Assembly (NCBI GenBank): GCA_945867755.1
Contig: CAMBJN010000072.1
Coordinates: forward strand, 1-7,125
DNA: 7,125 nucleotides
Direction: 5' to 3'
Source: Polynucleobacter meluiroseus
GTDB lineage: Bacteria; Pseudomonadota; Gammaproteobacteria; Burkholderiales; Burkholderiaceae
The translations under genes and the position numbers were made by a program. Shown one piece after another: positions 6,897 to 7,125 of the stretch (within the stretch, counting starts at the first letter, position 1; each line of letters starts with the position of its first letter). The notes under the pieces are model-generated. The model saw only the letters and a program-made list of their open reading frames with translations, searched no databases and was not told the DNA's origin.

Positions 6897-7125
6897 TTAT
6901 TCAAGATTTCTAGCAGCTTGAATCGCTTGATCAATTCGATCAACAGCAATGATGGTCAATCCCGGAATATTCGTTTTAGGGGCATTGGCCTTGGGAACAA
7001 TGGCTTGTTTAAAACCAAGCTTAGCTGCTTCTTTGAGGCGTTCCTGACCTCTTGGACACGGCCTAATCTCTCCAGCCAAACCAACCTCACCAAAGACAAT
7101 CAAATTCTTAGGTAGTGCTTTGTTT
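6897..7125 (-). CDS. radA: DNA repair protein RadA, C-terminal end (cut by the right window edge)
   Basis: RadA (Sms) is a RecA-like ATPase that drives branch migration of recombination intermediates. Only the last 75 residues and the stop (6899-6897) are visible; the reading frame is open to the right edge, and the start lies outside. The block FGEVGLAGEIRP, followed by RGQERLKEAAKLGFKQAIVPK, is the conserved end of the Lon-protease-like C-terminal domain. IIAVDRIDQAI closes the protein as in other RadA sequences. The zinc finger, Walker motifs and KNRFG motif are outside the window. The TTG inside this region (7103-7101) is an internal Leu codon, not a start. The gene converges on prmB. Confidence 0.93.
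   Translation of the reverse strand, partial: NKALPKNLIVFGEVGLAGEIRPCPRGQERLKEAAKLGFKQAIVPKANAPKTNIPGLTIIAVDRIDQAIQAARNLE

Noticed and set aside
6927..6945. Inverted repeat TTGATC-GATCAA near the 3' end of radA
   Set aside because: It lies inside the conserved radA coding region, encodes the IDQ/DRI residues, is AT-rich and is not followed by a T-run.

Overview
The window is a housekeeping stretch of a bacterial chromosome, most likely from a betaproteobacterium of the order Burkholderiales with a moderate to low GC content. A Polynucleobacter-like organism fits best. This rests on the smc-zipA order, the ZipA and SMC protein sequences, and the AT-leaning base composition and codon use. The assignment is an inference from gene order and recalled family sequences; no database search was possible.

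Layout. Positions 1-3834 are on the minus strand and carry smc (chromosome condensation and segregation ATPase, complete, GTG start). It is followed, with a one-base stop/start overlap, by the N-terminal part of zipA (membrane anchor of the FtsZ ring), which runs off the left edge. A 122-base divergent intergenic region (3835-3956) separates smc from a plus-strand run of three genes: dapD and dapE (two steps of the succinylase branch of lysine/diaminopimelate synthesis) and prmB (glutamine methyltransferase of ribosomal protein uL3). At the right edge the last 75 codons of radA (DNA repair and recombination ATPase) lie on the minus strand, convergent with prmB across a 21-base gap.

How the genes relate. 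smc and zipA join chromosome segregation to cell division and look translationally coupled. dapD and dapE supply meso-diaminopimelate for peptidoglycan and lysine. The transaminase gene (dapC or argD) that acts between them is not in the window. prmB is probably co-transcribed with dapDE because the gaps are only 22 and 23 bases and contain no terminator. The intergenic region has a perfect TATAAT box facing dapD, an extended -10 candidate facing smc, and a 12-base dyad between them, so the two promoters probably overlap.

I see no mobile element, CRISPR array, RNA gene, toxin-antitoxin pair, phage remnant or unknown gene cluster. No stretch over 300 bases lacks a gene. I do not think the window holds a new biological system; the findings below are modest regulatory and organisational points.
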